Source of the DNA: Pegea sp. RAD2-039
Lineage: Eukaryota; Chordata; Thaliacea; Salpida; Salpidae
NCBI GenBank assembly: GCA_034620365.1
Contig: JAQGEQ010000201.1
Coordinates: 434,001 to 498,000 of the forward strand
DNA: 64,000 bases
Direction of reading: 5' to 3'
Part shown: piece by piece, positions 1-11,400 of the stretch
Layout: every line of letters begins with the position of its first letter
Position numbering within the stretch: the stretch's first letter is position 1
Made by a program: the position numbers and the translations under genes
The notes under the pieces: model-generated
Told to the model about the DNA's origin: nothing
Databases searched by the model: none
The model's input: only the letters and a program-made list of their open reading frames with translations

Positions 1-199
1 AATCAGCTTTTATTTAATCTTCGTTGAACTTTGCTAACTTATAGCTTCAATCCAGAAAATCCATGCTAGCTACCTACAAATATTTCCAATTTTCAATAAA
101 TAAACCTTCAAGCTACAACCCAACATTATTTGACTTTATGTAGACAACAAAAATTGTTTTCCTTATTAAGACTTGGTTATAGAAAACATCTTTAGAGAC

Positions 200-560
200 T
201 TCTCATTACTTAAAATAATCTCACCATCTAGATTATTCGTTCAGAATTGGTTCATCTACTTCATATCAAATTCTCAAATGTCTTGAGGTCAAAAATATTT
301 TAACACTGTTAAAACTTTTCATCCTAGACATCAATCTCAAAACAAGGATAAATTCTTTATAATGAGTCCTCTCCTTAAAAAGATATCATAAAACTTAAAT
401 CTGTTCAAAGCTCATTTACTAGAAAAAGCTTTTTTTAGGTGTGACATACCCTTTTTTGTAGAAAGGCTGTCTCTATAAGTTTATAATAAAGTCCTTGTAA
501 TACCGACGCCTTTTCTCAGACTTGTTACTACTATTAAAAATTCTTAATGGTTTCTGTTAT
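200..560 (+). mobile_element. Relic of non-LTR retrotransposon RT C-terminal part
   Basis: Translated with several stops, this stretch follows the order seen at the end of jockey/CR1-like reverse transcriptases: a SH-LK block near 205, a 'LKCLEVKNILTLLKLF' stretch near 275-320, and a 'YRRLFSDLLLLLKILNG' stretch near 500-550 (compare the family pattern SLEYRRLRGDLILVYKILNG). A related stretch lies at 21990-22100 after a recognisable RT core, which supports the reading. It is broken by many stops and is a dead fragment. Similarity was judged by eye. Confidence 0.55.
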
Positions 561-1259
561 CTTCTTGTCAATGATTTATATTAAGATCAAAATCTTTGAT
601 ACACCCTCAAAAGTTTGTCAAAAATAATCCACTCAGCAGCTTTGATAACACCCAGTGGAGAAGCAGCCTTTTCAATAGGGTAACCAAAGCTCGGAATTTT
701 CATCCACTTTATACTTACATTGATTTGTTTGCTATAAGAGCTGTATAATTGTTTAATCTGTATCTCTGTGTTGAATGAAATTAATACTTGATTACTGAAG
801 TAATTGAAAACTGCATTACTAATATGGCTTTTATACAACAAATAATTTTGATTACTTTAGGGCAAGGAATAATGCGCTTTAGAAATTTAAAATTAATTTA
901 ATTTAATTGATTATTAAGGGAAAAAATTTCACCAAAAGGTGAACAAATTTTTTGGCAAAATGCTAACTTTTGGTATGCTTGTCTATTTGATTATTTAATC
1001 TTTACTAATTCTTGAAATAAATATGATCAATTTTAAGAATGCAGTAAAGAAGGTTTTAAGAAAGCTCTTTACAGTATTGTAGCTTAAAATGAAGAACACA
1101 TTTGAATTAGATCATAATAAAATGTGAATTTCATTCTGAAAGTTACTTATGTTTTTGTTTGTGGTAAGTTTACTACACTTGGGAAAAATTCGATAAAATC
1201 TTGAAAATTTAATTAAGGCCTTAGGCATATTAAAAAGTCTTTAATGTTAAAACCAAGCA

Positions 1260-1345
1260 AGCTGTCTATAGACCCAAATAGTCCGTCGACATCTAGCTAA
1301 TGATGCTGCTGGGAAAAGATTTTTACCAATCACATGGAAGACAGT
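1260..1345. repeat. Dispersed repeat, copy 1
   Basis: A stretch with GACCCAAATAGTCCGTCGAC followed by a CTGGGAAAAG-like block resembles two other places in the window (2405-2475 and 5410-5490). The copies are diverged but keep the order: GCTGTCT, GACCC, (A/G)TAG, TTCGTCGGCAGC, then CACTGG and AAAAGNTTTTA. The family is not recognised. Confidence 0.5.
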
Positions 1346-2404
1346 AGGTTAATTGAAGTGATAAGGTAAAATTACAGCGCTTGTTATTAGCACGACCGAA
1401 GACGTGTACTAGTATTTTAAAAATTTCAAACTATTAAAGACTTGGACCTTATTCTTAGAATTGAGCAATGTAATTGAGATGATCTTTCTTACTCTTCGGT
1501 AAAACTCTTTCTAGATTGTTTTCTCAATCTTTAGATGTGGTGTTCCCTGTATTTCCTCAAATCCTAAATATTAGTAGTTTACTTCTTGGTCTAAATCTAG
1601 ATTTATACATTTTGCCGAGAAATATGTTTTCTGTTGATATTCTTTCAACTCTTCTAAAATAAACTTTTCCAAATGTTTATGCCAAACGTTATTCTAATAT
1701 CTTTGCTGAATGTGTTGATGTTTTCTTTCAACTCTGTTATTCTAATTTCATTTTGTGACTTCAAATTCGTCAAATAAGAATCCACTTTTGCAATCTTTGT
1801 TTTTGCATATCGTCGATTAGAAACAAATTTTAACAATTACAAACAATATATCTCACATTATTAGTTTTTCAACTTTATTGGAGTTATTTAGCCGACCTAA
1901 GCCACCGTCTTGGACTTATCTGAGCTCGCTAAAAGCCTTATGAGCTTAATCTATTAGCAATGAGTAGTTGAAAGTTTACAGTACTAGAAAGCCTCTTGTA
2001 GAGAGTTTGCTCAACTCTAAATATTAGCAGACGTTTGCGAATCACTTAGTTACCCGTAAACATTTTTCAAAGAATGTATTCGCGCGTTAATGATTATTTT
2101 GTCTTGTTGTCAGTTTAAAGTTGGGTTATTCATCACTACTTTTGTTGTTGTGCGCTTTCTATAATAGACTAACCTCTATTAAATAGTTATTATCATTATA
2201 ACTCTTTTTATTATCGTTATTATCATTTTTATGTCTATTTTCTTGGGTCAAATTATTGCCAGTTGTTTTCATTTGTTATTGAAGTTATTAGCGTTAAATT
2301 TTAGCAACAGTTAAAAAGTGTTTTGCTATAAATAGTAATTGATAAGACGATTGATAAAAGTATATTATATATTTGAATATAAGAAACTGAAAAATTGTTC
2401 AAAC

Positions 2405-2800
2405 CAAAAGACCCAAGTAGTTCGTCGGCAGCCATAGAGTAGTGTCACTGGTATTTTCATCAAATAAGATACTAGAGCTTACAAATCAGCAAAAGAGGGA
2501 GGTAGAAGAAAGTATGCTTTACGAGCTAGAAAGCAGAGCAGATAGACTGGCTTTGTTCAAGAGCAAGAAGAAGACCTAAATGTTATAATGAGGAACCTGG
2601 AAGCAAGATTACATCGCAACTGGAAAGATGAAAGTTTCCTGAAGATAAAAAATTTGGCCGAGAACGGCCATACTGTAGGCCAGGACAGAAATTATGGAGA
2701 TCCAGTTGTTACCCATGCAGCAAAAGACTCTCACACTAACAAGGTTATACAGCCGAACAGACGGATTGATACAGTTACATCCAGCTAGCGTCGCAAGTGG
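2405..2800 (+). repeat. Dispersed repeat copy 2 with decayed reading frame
   Basis: The left part repeats the GACCCAAGTAGTTCGTCGGC motif. About 80 bases further on, a purine-rich stretch (AAAGAGGGAGGTAGAAGAAA, then CTTTACGAGCTAGAAAGCAG) matches positions 6080-6140, where a similar run follows copy 3. The spacing differs, so the copies carry insertions or deletions. A 66-residue open frame at 2588-2788 lies in its right part, but I recognise no domain in it. Probably a degraded transposon or multicopy gene of unknown family. Confidence 0.5.
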
Positions 2801-2854
2801 TTAAATTTGAAGATTTGCGTCTTCTAAAAGTGTTGCCATTGAGTAGAGTAGTAT

Positions 2855-3010
2855 GATATATTTGAATTTTGTCAAAGTATAATATTTTGCCGCTTACGTA
2901 AATGTGTCATCCCCTAATATTCTTCACACCTATTTCATTGTGTAGCTGACAGTGGAGTTGTAGCGTGTACCGTTGTTACTAGTCACCCTTTACAATTAAA
3001 TTAAGCCCTT
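2855..3010. repeat. Repeat segment shared with 5070-5210
   Basis: The stretch TATAATATTTTGCCGCTTAC followed by a GTAAATGTGTCAT block, TGTGTAG, and GCGTGTACCGTTGTTACTAG is matched by 5080-5205 (AAGTATTTTACCGCTGACGT, then GTAGTGGGTAGCGCGTATCG). The two copies are similar in order and spacing. This ties the sequence on both sides of LRR1 into one repeat family. Confidence 0.5.
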
Positions 3011-3086
3011 AAGAGTTATTATCATTGCAACTAACAAGACCCTTCAACATAAGTTTTTTATGAACTTTTCCTTGTCGCAAACATGT

Positions 3087-3156
3087 GTCTGTTTGGGCTC
3101 GAACCCGGGACCTTCTGTGTGTTAGGCGGGCGTGATAACCGCCACAATACGGAGAA
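3087..3156 (-). repeat. tRNA-Val(AAC)-like fragment, probable SINE head or tRNA pseudogene
   Basis: Read on the minus strand, the stretch has an A-box-like GTGGCGGTTATCACG, an anticodon-loop region CCTAACACA that places AAC as anticodon, and a perfect B-box core GGTTCGAGCCC with the T-stem GGG/CCC. This is the layout of eukaryotic tRNA-Val. The acceptor arm fails: the 5' side TTCTCCG is not matched by the AAACAGA that follows the T-arm. It is therefore unlikely to be a functional tRNA. A tRNA-derived SINE head or a processed pseudogene fits. The 3'-side sequence (minus strand) runs into the repeat at 2855-3010, as expected for a SINE body. Confidence 0.65.
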
Positions 3157-3384
3157 TAAAGCTTTTTTAAATAGTTGTAATTATTGCAGGTAGTGCTTTA
3201 AGAAACTTATTTAGTTCTTGTTTTTACTTTTTTTTTTATTTTTTAAGTTACCTTTTACTAATATAATAAATATATTTTCAGGTAATTTTTTCTATGTTGA
3301 TTTTCATCTAAGCTTTAAAGTTTCGTTTTTATATACTTACGGTACTTCTGTTTTTTAGATAATTAAACCCTGATAAACCTTATA

Positions 3385-4569
3385 ATGCGTATTAAGGGCC
3401 ATGTAGGAATGCTTGGATACAGTATAAGCAATGCAACTGTGTTGTTATTAAAAGCAAGTAATGGTAAAGCATATCTTGTACTATTTAACCCTACCCAGAA
3501 AACCCCACGTAGGTGGTTAGTAAGGTCACCTTTTCCACAATCTTCGATCATTACTTTTTCTGTCATTGCTGCTGTTTTCAAGTATAACGATACCTCAAAA
3601 AGGTTTTCTTTACTTGAGGTTTATCTCCGAGACGAATCAACAAGCCCGCAATGTTTTAAATTACATCGAGGTAGGGATTATTCTTTAAAACCTGTGAATG
3701 AATATTATATTCCTAATGAAATGAATTTGGATTTTTTTACTTCGATTAATAAGATGAATGGTGAGAGTGTGAAGCTGCTACTACGTGAAAATGTGGAGTT
3801 TACTAGCATCATCAGAATGAATTGTTGTTTGCTGAATAATTCGAAAATTGATTGTGATCGATTTCCTCATCTAACTGAATTACATCTTCAAGAAAATAAT
3901 TTCACTGAAATTCCGAAGCAGATCTGTAAATTCGGATCGTTGCAGCGTTTAAATATCAGCCATAATTCCATAGAATTTATAAATGAAGACTTTTTTCGAA
4001 AGAGCTCCTATCTCACTATAACTCTAAAATATCTTGATCTTTCTTATAACTACCTAGAACTTTTGCCACAATCAATATGCAATCTTGAAAGGATTAAAAG
4101 TTTAAAATTACGAGGAAATAGGTTACAAGATCTTCCGAAAGATATTGGTTGTCGAAGATGTCTTCGAGATTTGGATGTTAGCAAAAATTGTTTGAAGTAT
4201 TTACCTTTCAGCTGTGTCAATCAGCACTTATTCAATAGAACTACTGAAAATAATCCATTTTTGTTTCTGGGAAAAGCTGGTTTTATAATAACGTCTAACT
4301 ACTTGCGTCCTAAGTCTCTTTTAGATAGTAGTTTGAATGTTATTTTGTCAGACAAATCATTAAAACTTCCGAATTTGAACTTTTTTTTTGAGTGTGAGAA
4401 GATAACAACTTGTTTCTGCAAATGTAAAATCATCACAGACAAGTGGGAAGGTTTGGTAATGATAAAACTTATTGACAGTGCGACTAAGATACCAGTTCAA
4501 ATAACAACTTGCTCAAGAACTTGTTTTTTCGCTATATTCGATAAAATTAAAAGTAAGTTGATAATTTGA
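3385..4569 (+). CDS. LRR1: LRR1, leucine-rich repeat substrate receptor of CUL2 ligase
   Basis: A single-exon reading frame of 394 residues. The middle (about 165-290) holds leucine-rich repeats such as LTELHLQENNFTEIPKQI, LKYLDLSYNYLELLPQSI and LKLRGNRLQDLPKDI. The C-terminal part (about 290-390) is what identifies it: a helix like SLLDSSLNVIL aligns with the SARTIL region of animal LRR1, followed by paired cysteines CFCKC and a late CSRTC, matching the C-x-C and Cys tail of LRR1 (also called PPIL5). LRR1 is known as the nuclear adaptor of CRL2 that ubiquitylates the CMG helicase during replication termination. Length is close to human LRR1 (about 414 residues). The start chosen is the first ATG of the frame. 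An AATAAA lies at 4646-4651. The gene sits between repeat-rich flanks. Family assignment is from memory of the protein. Confidence 0.8.
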   Translation: MRIKGHVGMLGYSISNATVLLLKASNGKAYLVLFNPTQKTPRRWLVRSPFPQSSIITFSVIAAVFKYNDTSKRFSLLEVYLRDESTSPQCFKLHRGRDYSLKPVNEYYIPNEMNLDFFTSINKMNGESVKLLLRENVEFTSIIRMNCCLLNNSKIDCDRFPHLTELHLQENNFTEIPKQICKFGSLQRLNISHNSIEFINEDFFRKSSYLTITLKYLDLSYNYLELLPQSICNLERIKSLKLRGNRLQDLPKDIGCRRCLRDLDVSKNCLKYLPFSCVNQHLFNRTTENNPFLFLGKAGFIITSNYLRPKSLLDSSLNVILSDKSLKLPNLNFFFECEKITTCFCKCKIITDKWEGLVMIKLIDSATKIPVQITTCSRTCFFAIFDKIKSKLII

Positions 4570-7500
4570 CTTTATGTAAGCTTTAATATGTGAACTTATA
4601 AGTTGTTTGTAGAATACAATAGAATATGAAGTTTACTTATTTGAAAATAAATTTCATTTCACACCATTTCTTTGTTTTTTTTTTCAATTTATTATTTTGT
4701 CTTTTTTTAAAACACTGCTCTTTTAAAATCATTGAACTGTTGTTCGTCTACAAATGTTATGTATAAGTCTCTTTATGTTTCTTTTATTTTCAACTGCTTC
4801 TGAAAATATTTAACGCTTTAATCCTAAATTTCCACTTTTTGTAAATTTATTGTTTGTCATTTCTTTGTAATAAACTTGAAGTACAAAAATGGTTGTTCTC
4901 ATTAAATTTAGTAAACTAGCTTGGTTTCACCTTCACCGGCGAATTAGTTAGTGACCTACGGCCCAGAAACTCTTCTAAGCTTATACAAGTATGTCTTAGG
5001 TTATTTATTTCTTCACTGAATCAGATTGCCATAATTTTAGAAACATAAAATGTTTTTATAGGTGTGGTATAACAGTAAAGTATTTTACCGCTGACGTAAA
5101 TATCTAAAATGTCATTTTCGTATATACCGTCGTCATTCAGTAATAGAATGTGTAGTGGGTAGCGCGTATCGTTAATGTACTTATCATTGTTGTTAGTCGC
5201 CTTATTAATATAAATAATATAAAAGTCATTATAATTTATTCATATTATTAAAATTGATTTCTTGCGCGAGCTGTTTGAAGAGACAAAGCTTAGTAACGGC
5301 TAATATAGTTTCTTTTTGCTATACTTAGCATAGGTTTGAATAAGATTCTATTTGAATCAGTAAATTTGATTTGTTATTGTTTATATAAAAAATGGATACA
5401 CTAAGTCTTTATGCTGTCTGTAAACCCGAATAATTCGTCAGCAGCCAAAGAGTGACGTCACTGGAAAAAAGCTTTTATCAATTTCCTAAACAAGTTTATG
5501 CCGGATGTCGGATGGGAATGATGAAGATAAACTAACAGTACTTGTTACTTGTGCAACTCTAGATGAACACTTCGATAGCTGCCAGACTTATGTAAAAGGT
5601 GACGCGATAAGGAAGGTGCTATTTACAGAAAATAAATGAAATTTTTGCGAGTCATCTATTACAAACGGAGAAGCAGAAGTCAAGTTAATCTCTAGAAGAC
5701 TTTCGGTGTACTTTGGTACGCCTAGCCAAGGACTGTAATTTAATAATTTCACGGCAGCAGAACAAAGGGATGGTATGATCAGCTTTATATTTCTGTACTG
5801 TTTCTTTCAAAGATGGAGGTTGACTTTGGTATGTCAAAACAAGCGTTTGAAAAGGGTCCCAAGGGACAGGGACACATCTATGTTTCACTCTGTGTTTGAT
5901 GGTAAATGGTTGATGAAGTTAATAATGAAGTTGATGAAAGCTTAATAAAGAAAACAGAAGAGCTACATATTTGTGGTCTAAAGAACAAAAAGTAGTCTGG
6001 CTCTTATTACTGGCTCGAATCAGGGATCAAGAAGGGTATCTATATGTTCTAATTATGATGACAAATATATTAAAACTTATAATTCAGTAAAAGAAGAACC
6101 CCGAAGAAAGTTTGATGCTTCACGAGCTGGAAAGCAGCAAAAGGATTTGGATCGACTTCGATCATAAATCAATAAAGAAGCCTAAACCTTCTCGCTGTGA
6201 GGATGAGGAAGTTGGAAGCAACCACAAACTGCGAGAAGATGGATACGAGTATTTTCAAGTAATGACAGTGAATTCCGTGAAAGTCGCTACAACCACCAAA
6301 AACCCATCTACCTCCGTATCACTCCAAGGTAATGGTCAGATATAGAGTTATGATCCGAAACGTTTGAGACTTTAGATGAAACTTCAGCTCCCAACAAATC
6401 CAAGGTAGTTGCAAAGAGCGATATGATTTTGCTTGCTAACGGATTTATCAATTTTCAAATGGGGGTTCACTAATTCTCTATGAAAAAAGAAAGGTTGAGG
6501 ATTTTGGAAATATATTCAGAAATATTAATAAGCAATCGGCTTACATCTTGATACTAGTATTACTGGAAGCAACTAATTAGCTGATACAAAGGCATTCGGA
6601 AAGGCGAATCTGTTACTAATGAAAAATAACAACGAGCTTTGATGGTACCAGAATTTGTGACATCAATTTGAAAGGAGTGGGTGGAACAGCGGTGTAGAGG
6701 CTTGAGCGGCTCACGAGATCATCTAAAGATGTTCCTCAAAAGCTTTATGTATGGGACTAAATGGAGTTTATGGTGGTCCTGGTACAGCTTGCGACTTTCG
6801 CTGTTACAATACAACTATTTTGTTGAAAGTTAAAATGAAAGACTTAATTTACTACTTTAATTTACTAGCTCTTTCTAAAGTTTTTGTTTAAAATCTATCC
6901 ATTCTACTTGTATTATTCAATTAAAGCTGTATATGGTCGTTAAAATATTATGCGTTTATTCTCACTGGCTTCACTGGAAAATCTTCAACTGCAGCAGTTT
7001 AATTACTTCATAAGACATAAATGAGACGACAGCACAGTTTTGACATTTGATTTCTTCGTAAATAGCTTTGTTTTCAATAAGATATATGCATACAACAAAT
7101 GATAGAAAAATTCATTTAAGTAAGTTTGCTCATATCTTGCACACAAAAATAAACAACTTTACATTATTAAACTTGTTCATTTTTAGTCCTTTTATTAGAT
7201 TTTTTTATTGTAGTTAAATTGATTCACATTTCTTACAAGTCTAGCAAAATTAAACAACAAAATTATGTAAAATAGTTTGTAAAATTGTAGATCATTTTAA
7301 AACATCTTTAATCATTAAGAATTATGGCATAGCTTTCATTAGACTTTAAGGTCCAAAGTAGTTTTTATTTGAAATAAATTAAAATCAATTGGATTATAAT
7401 CGACAATATAAAATTATTGTTTTATTTACGTCTAAATTTTCAACAAAATCACAATTGAGAGGTCTATTTAACTAAAACTGAACTTCTTATTAAAAAGTAT

Positions 7501-8439
7501 CTCTGGTGCTAATCAGTTTATGCCCAATCAATTTTGCGAGTTTATCTGGAATCTATATGAAATGTCAGACATTTGAGGGAGGCATAGACAAGCAGAATAA
7601 GTAACCAATCATACAACACAACCAGTTTCCTAATTTTTTTCACTTATTTTGCTATTTTTGATTCACAATTTATTTTTTACCTGGCAGTTTTATATTCTTT
7701 CTAAATGATACATAAGACCTTTTTATTATCTTTCCGCTAATACTGTTTTGTTTTTATCGCTACAAGAGTTGTATAATTTATCACTTATAATTATACGTTA
7801 TATAAAAGAACTCTTAAACAGTAATTTCAAAAATTATAAACAAGTTTCCTACTTCGGATATTATTAAAATCAGCAAATTTTCTATCCACTTTCATGAAAT
7901 TTAAATCTTACTTATCAAATTAAACTGCAAAAGTCACATATTGAAAGTTCTCTAATTCTGCTGGATTAACTTACTTTTATAAAAAGCAAGTTTCTGGATT
8001 CTTTATAATTAAGTGTAGAGCTAACTACTTGCTGTTTGTAGATATTTGAATTTTTTGTTGGATTCAACAATAAAAAATTAAAGATAACATATTTAGACAG
8101 CCTTGCAGTTTATTACAATAAAAAATAAGTAAAACCTAAATTATACACTCAGAAATTTTCGACATTTACAAAACTTCATAATTTTTCTAAGAATACAAAC
8201 ATTTTGTTAAGACTCAAAATTATAGTAAGTGTTGAAGATCAAAAACCTAACATTGAAAATTATTTTCATTCTAGTTTCCATTTCATATTTTTATATTTTG
8301 AATAAATTTAGGATACTAGATGAAAAAAATTCACAAACCATCAAACTTTCACTCAGTTAGAGGCTTCTGCTAAGACTGAAAGGTTTGAAAATTTTTAATA
8401 ATACTTAAAAAGCGACCAGTCAAGTTTTATTATTCAAAT
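4570..8439. other. Intergenic, repeat-bearing then featureless
   Basis: From about 5070 to 6850 this holds copies of the same dispersed repeats as the left flank, with a decayed frame near 5515-5640 (residues such as NDEDKLTVLVTCATLDEHFD followed by a stop) and near 6080-6345. I do not recognise the encoded protein. From about 6850 to 8440 it is AT-rich sequence including the presumed 3' UTR of the gene on the minus strand. I see no further gene. Confidence 0.55.
5070..6200 (+). repeat. Dispersed repeat, copy 3 (longest)
   Basis: This copy joins the segments seen separately to the left: the 2855-3010-like block (5080-5205), the CCGAATAATTCGTCAGCAGC motif followed by GTGACGTCACTGGAAAAAAG (5428-5480), and the AGTAAAAGAAGAACCCCGAA run with CTTCACGAGCTGGAAAGCAG (6087-6138) that matches 2487-2540. 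Because they occur in the same order, these blocks belong to one element of at least about 1.1 kb. Between them a frame that starts near 5515 reads as protein but breaks. No terminal inverted or direct repeats were found by eye. Confidence 0.5.
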
Positions 8440-11400
8440 TTACAGGATCTTAATCAAAGGTTTTAATGTTTTACCAATAGATTGCTTCTTGAAAACGCCA
8501 GTTTTAAGCACAAATGATGAAAGATCCTTATCTGGAAATTCTTTATTAAATTCTTTTATGCTTCGGTAAGATGCTCTCTCGGTAACAATATAAGAATCCC
8601 ACTTCCCCTGAGTTTTTCCTCTTGATCTTTGAATAGACACATGTATGCAATCCGCTCCAAGCTCAACAACAGACTTAATTCGTAATTTCTTATCATTGTG
8701 CTTACAATTTATAGAAAATTTACTCAAATCTGCGTTAGTCTTCTTAAATTCATTGTATAAACGTCTAGCTAATGACCAATAAACATTTAATTGAAAGCAA
8801 TATTTTTCTGTTGGTAAATTTCCACTTTCATTGTTTATTTCATCATTTTTAATCTCTAAAGAACTTAAACGTCTAGTTTTAGATTTATCAGTTTGGTTTG
8901 ATTCATTACTAACTCGCTTACGTTTGCAAATTACGTGAGAATCATTCGAAGCTGTTTCATTAGAATTGTTCTGTTGATTTCTGTCACCAGAACAACTTTG
9001 TGTCTGGGAATCTGGTACCGAACTCACTTCAAGCAACTTTGGAGTCAAAATTCTCTCAACAATCGAACTTTCAGTTGACACATTCTGATCAAGTGCTGAG
9101 GAAGACTTCACTTCATCAGATTCATCAGCTGACAAACCTTTTGCTTCAATCGGATAACTATAATCAACAAATTGTTTTTTTCGAAGAGTCATAGAGCTTC
9201 TTCTGTTTGAGATGATCTCATCTTTTGAGCTTGATTGTCGATCTGATGGCTTTTTGTTGTTAATGGAATCAGGTTTGTGAACTGGAGAGGCTTCGTTTGT
9301 TGCAACAGATACTTTTTGAACACATCGAGGTCGTCTTTCTTTTGATAGATTAGTTTTAAATTCACCTGTATCCATTGAAAGGTCTGAAAGGTCTATATTA
9401 GGATAATCTTTTTCAAAGTTGATTTTACTTCGATAAATCTGTTTGTCGTTAAAGATATAACCATCTCTTACTCGACTTGCCTTTTGAGATGATCTATTAA
9501 TTGAGACATGTAACCAATCACGTCCGATTTCTGGTAATGTCTTACAATAAAATTCTTTCAGACTATCTTCAGTACTTTTAAAACAAAAATTGCTTGGATC
9601 AGAATTATTCTTTTTATATTCACTATACATTTTAGCTAAGACTTTACAAACTACAACTCGTCCAGGAAATGGTATAAGTTCTGCTTCAGCAATTTTTTGA
9701 CACTTTTCTCCCAGTGTGATCGATCCTGAAGGAGCAAATACACGCTTTTCTTTAAATTCACCTTTGTCCATCACAAAGTTTGAAAGATCTAAACTAGGAT
9801 GATCATTTTTAAATTCACTTTTGTTTCGGTAAACTTTTCCTTCTTTGAAGATGTAACCATACCTCCTAGTTCTTGAACTATCACTTTCTCCGCTAAGTGA
9901 AACATGCAACCAATCAGGTCCAAACTGTGGTACACGTCTGCAAAAAAACCATCGATCACTTTGCTCTCTACTTTTGTAACAAAACTTGTTGGGGTCTAAA
10001 TTGCTTTTTTTATAATCATTATACATTATTATTAATAATTCAAATAATTTTTGTCGTCCTGGAAACGGTATAAGATTTTCTTCAGCAGATTGTTCTTTGG
10101 TTGTATCTGATCTTAAAATATCAATTAGATCTTCAGTTTGGTCTAATCTTGCTTTTTTGGGACCTAGAAAATCTTGAGGCGGATTACTTTCAGATAAAAG
10201 TCTTTGTCGTTTGTTTAGAGCAGGCAAACATTTTTCCTTAAATTCGCCTGTTTCCAATGCAAAGTTTGAAAGATCCGTATCAGGGAAATCCTTTTCAAAC
10301 TCTCCTTTACTTTGATAGCATGTGTTTTGTCCTACTATATATGAGCTCATTTGCAAAAGTAAATTTTCTTGATAACTTTTGATACAGAGGTGCATCCATT
10401 CATCACCAATGTCTAATAGTGGTTTAATCTTCACTTCTTTTCTATGTTCTTTCAAAATTAGAAAGAATTCACTCCAATCTCTATTGACTTTCTTGAATTC
10501 TCGGTACGATTGTCTAGCAAATGACAAATATCTATTTAATCCAAGCAACAAGTCTTCAGTTGGTAAAGTTGTAGCTTTATCGTTATTTTGATCATTTTCT
10601 TTCACATTTGAAACCTTTGTGGAAGTTAAACGCACTTTTTCTGAGCTTCCAGTTTTGTTCAGTTCAGTGTTAGCTTGCTTACGTGGCCTTTGAAATACTT
10701 CAAAATGAAACAAATTATTCGGAAGAACTTTGTTTGAACTATTCTTTATATTTCTAACATCTTCATTTGCAGCAGAACAACTTTGTATCTGGGAATCTGG
10801 TACCGAACTCACTTCAAGCAACTTTGGAGTCAAAATTCTCTTAACAATCGAACTTTCAGCTGTCACATTCTGATCAAGTGCTGAGGAAGACTTCACTTCA
10901 TCAGATTCATCAGCTGACAAACCTTTTGCTTCAATCGGATAACTATAATCAACAAATTGTTTTTTTCGAAGAGTCATAGAGCTTCTTCTGTTTGAGATGA
11001 TCTCATCTTTTGAGCTTGATTGTCGATCTGATGGCTTTTTGGTGTTAATGGAATCAGGTTTGTGAACTGGAGAGGTTTCGTTTGTTGCAACAGATACTTT
11101 TTGAACACATCGAGGTTGTCTTTCTTTTGATAGATTAGTTTTAAATTTACCTGAATTAAAACAATAATTTTTTAGACCCTTATCAGTATAATCTTTAACA
11201 AACTGGCTTTTTTTTCTATAAAATTTGGATCCATTAAAAAGATAACCATCCCATACACCTTTCACTTTACCAGAAGATCTTTTAACAGCAACATGTAAAA
11301 ATCTAACTTCGTTTAAAACAACTTCTTTACATCTTACACTGTTGTTTTTGATTTTGCAAAAACTGATAAAATCATTGAAATTTGATTCTGAGCTCTTATA

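Larger units (their letters stand above)
1..3384. other. Gene-free left flank with decayed repeats
   Basis: I see no intact gene here. The stretch holds a retrotransposon relic near 200-560, two copies of a dispersed repeat motif near 1268 and 2409, a decayed reading frame near 2460-2790 and a tRNA-like fragment near 3087-3156, each listed separately. The rest (about 1-200, 560-1260, 1450-2330) is AT-rich sequence in which I recognise nothing. The short open frames in it have no family motif that I can name. A TTTTTTAG tract at 3353-3360, just before the LRR1 start, could be a splice acceptor for an untranslated first exon or chance. Confidence 0.6.

Noticed and set aside
587..841. 84-residue minus-strand open frame with faint likeness to an RNase H segment
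   Set aside because: The resemblance (SIKWMKIPSFGYPIEKAA) is too weak and lacks catalytic residues; there is no neighbouring domain on that strand.
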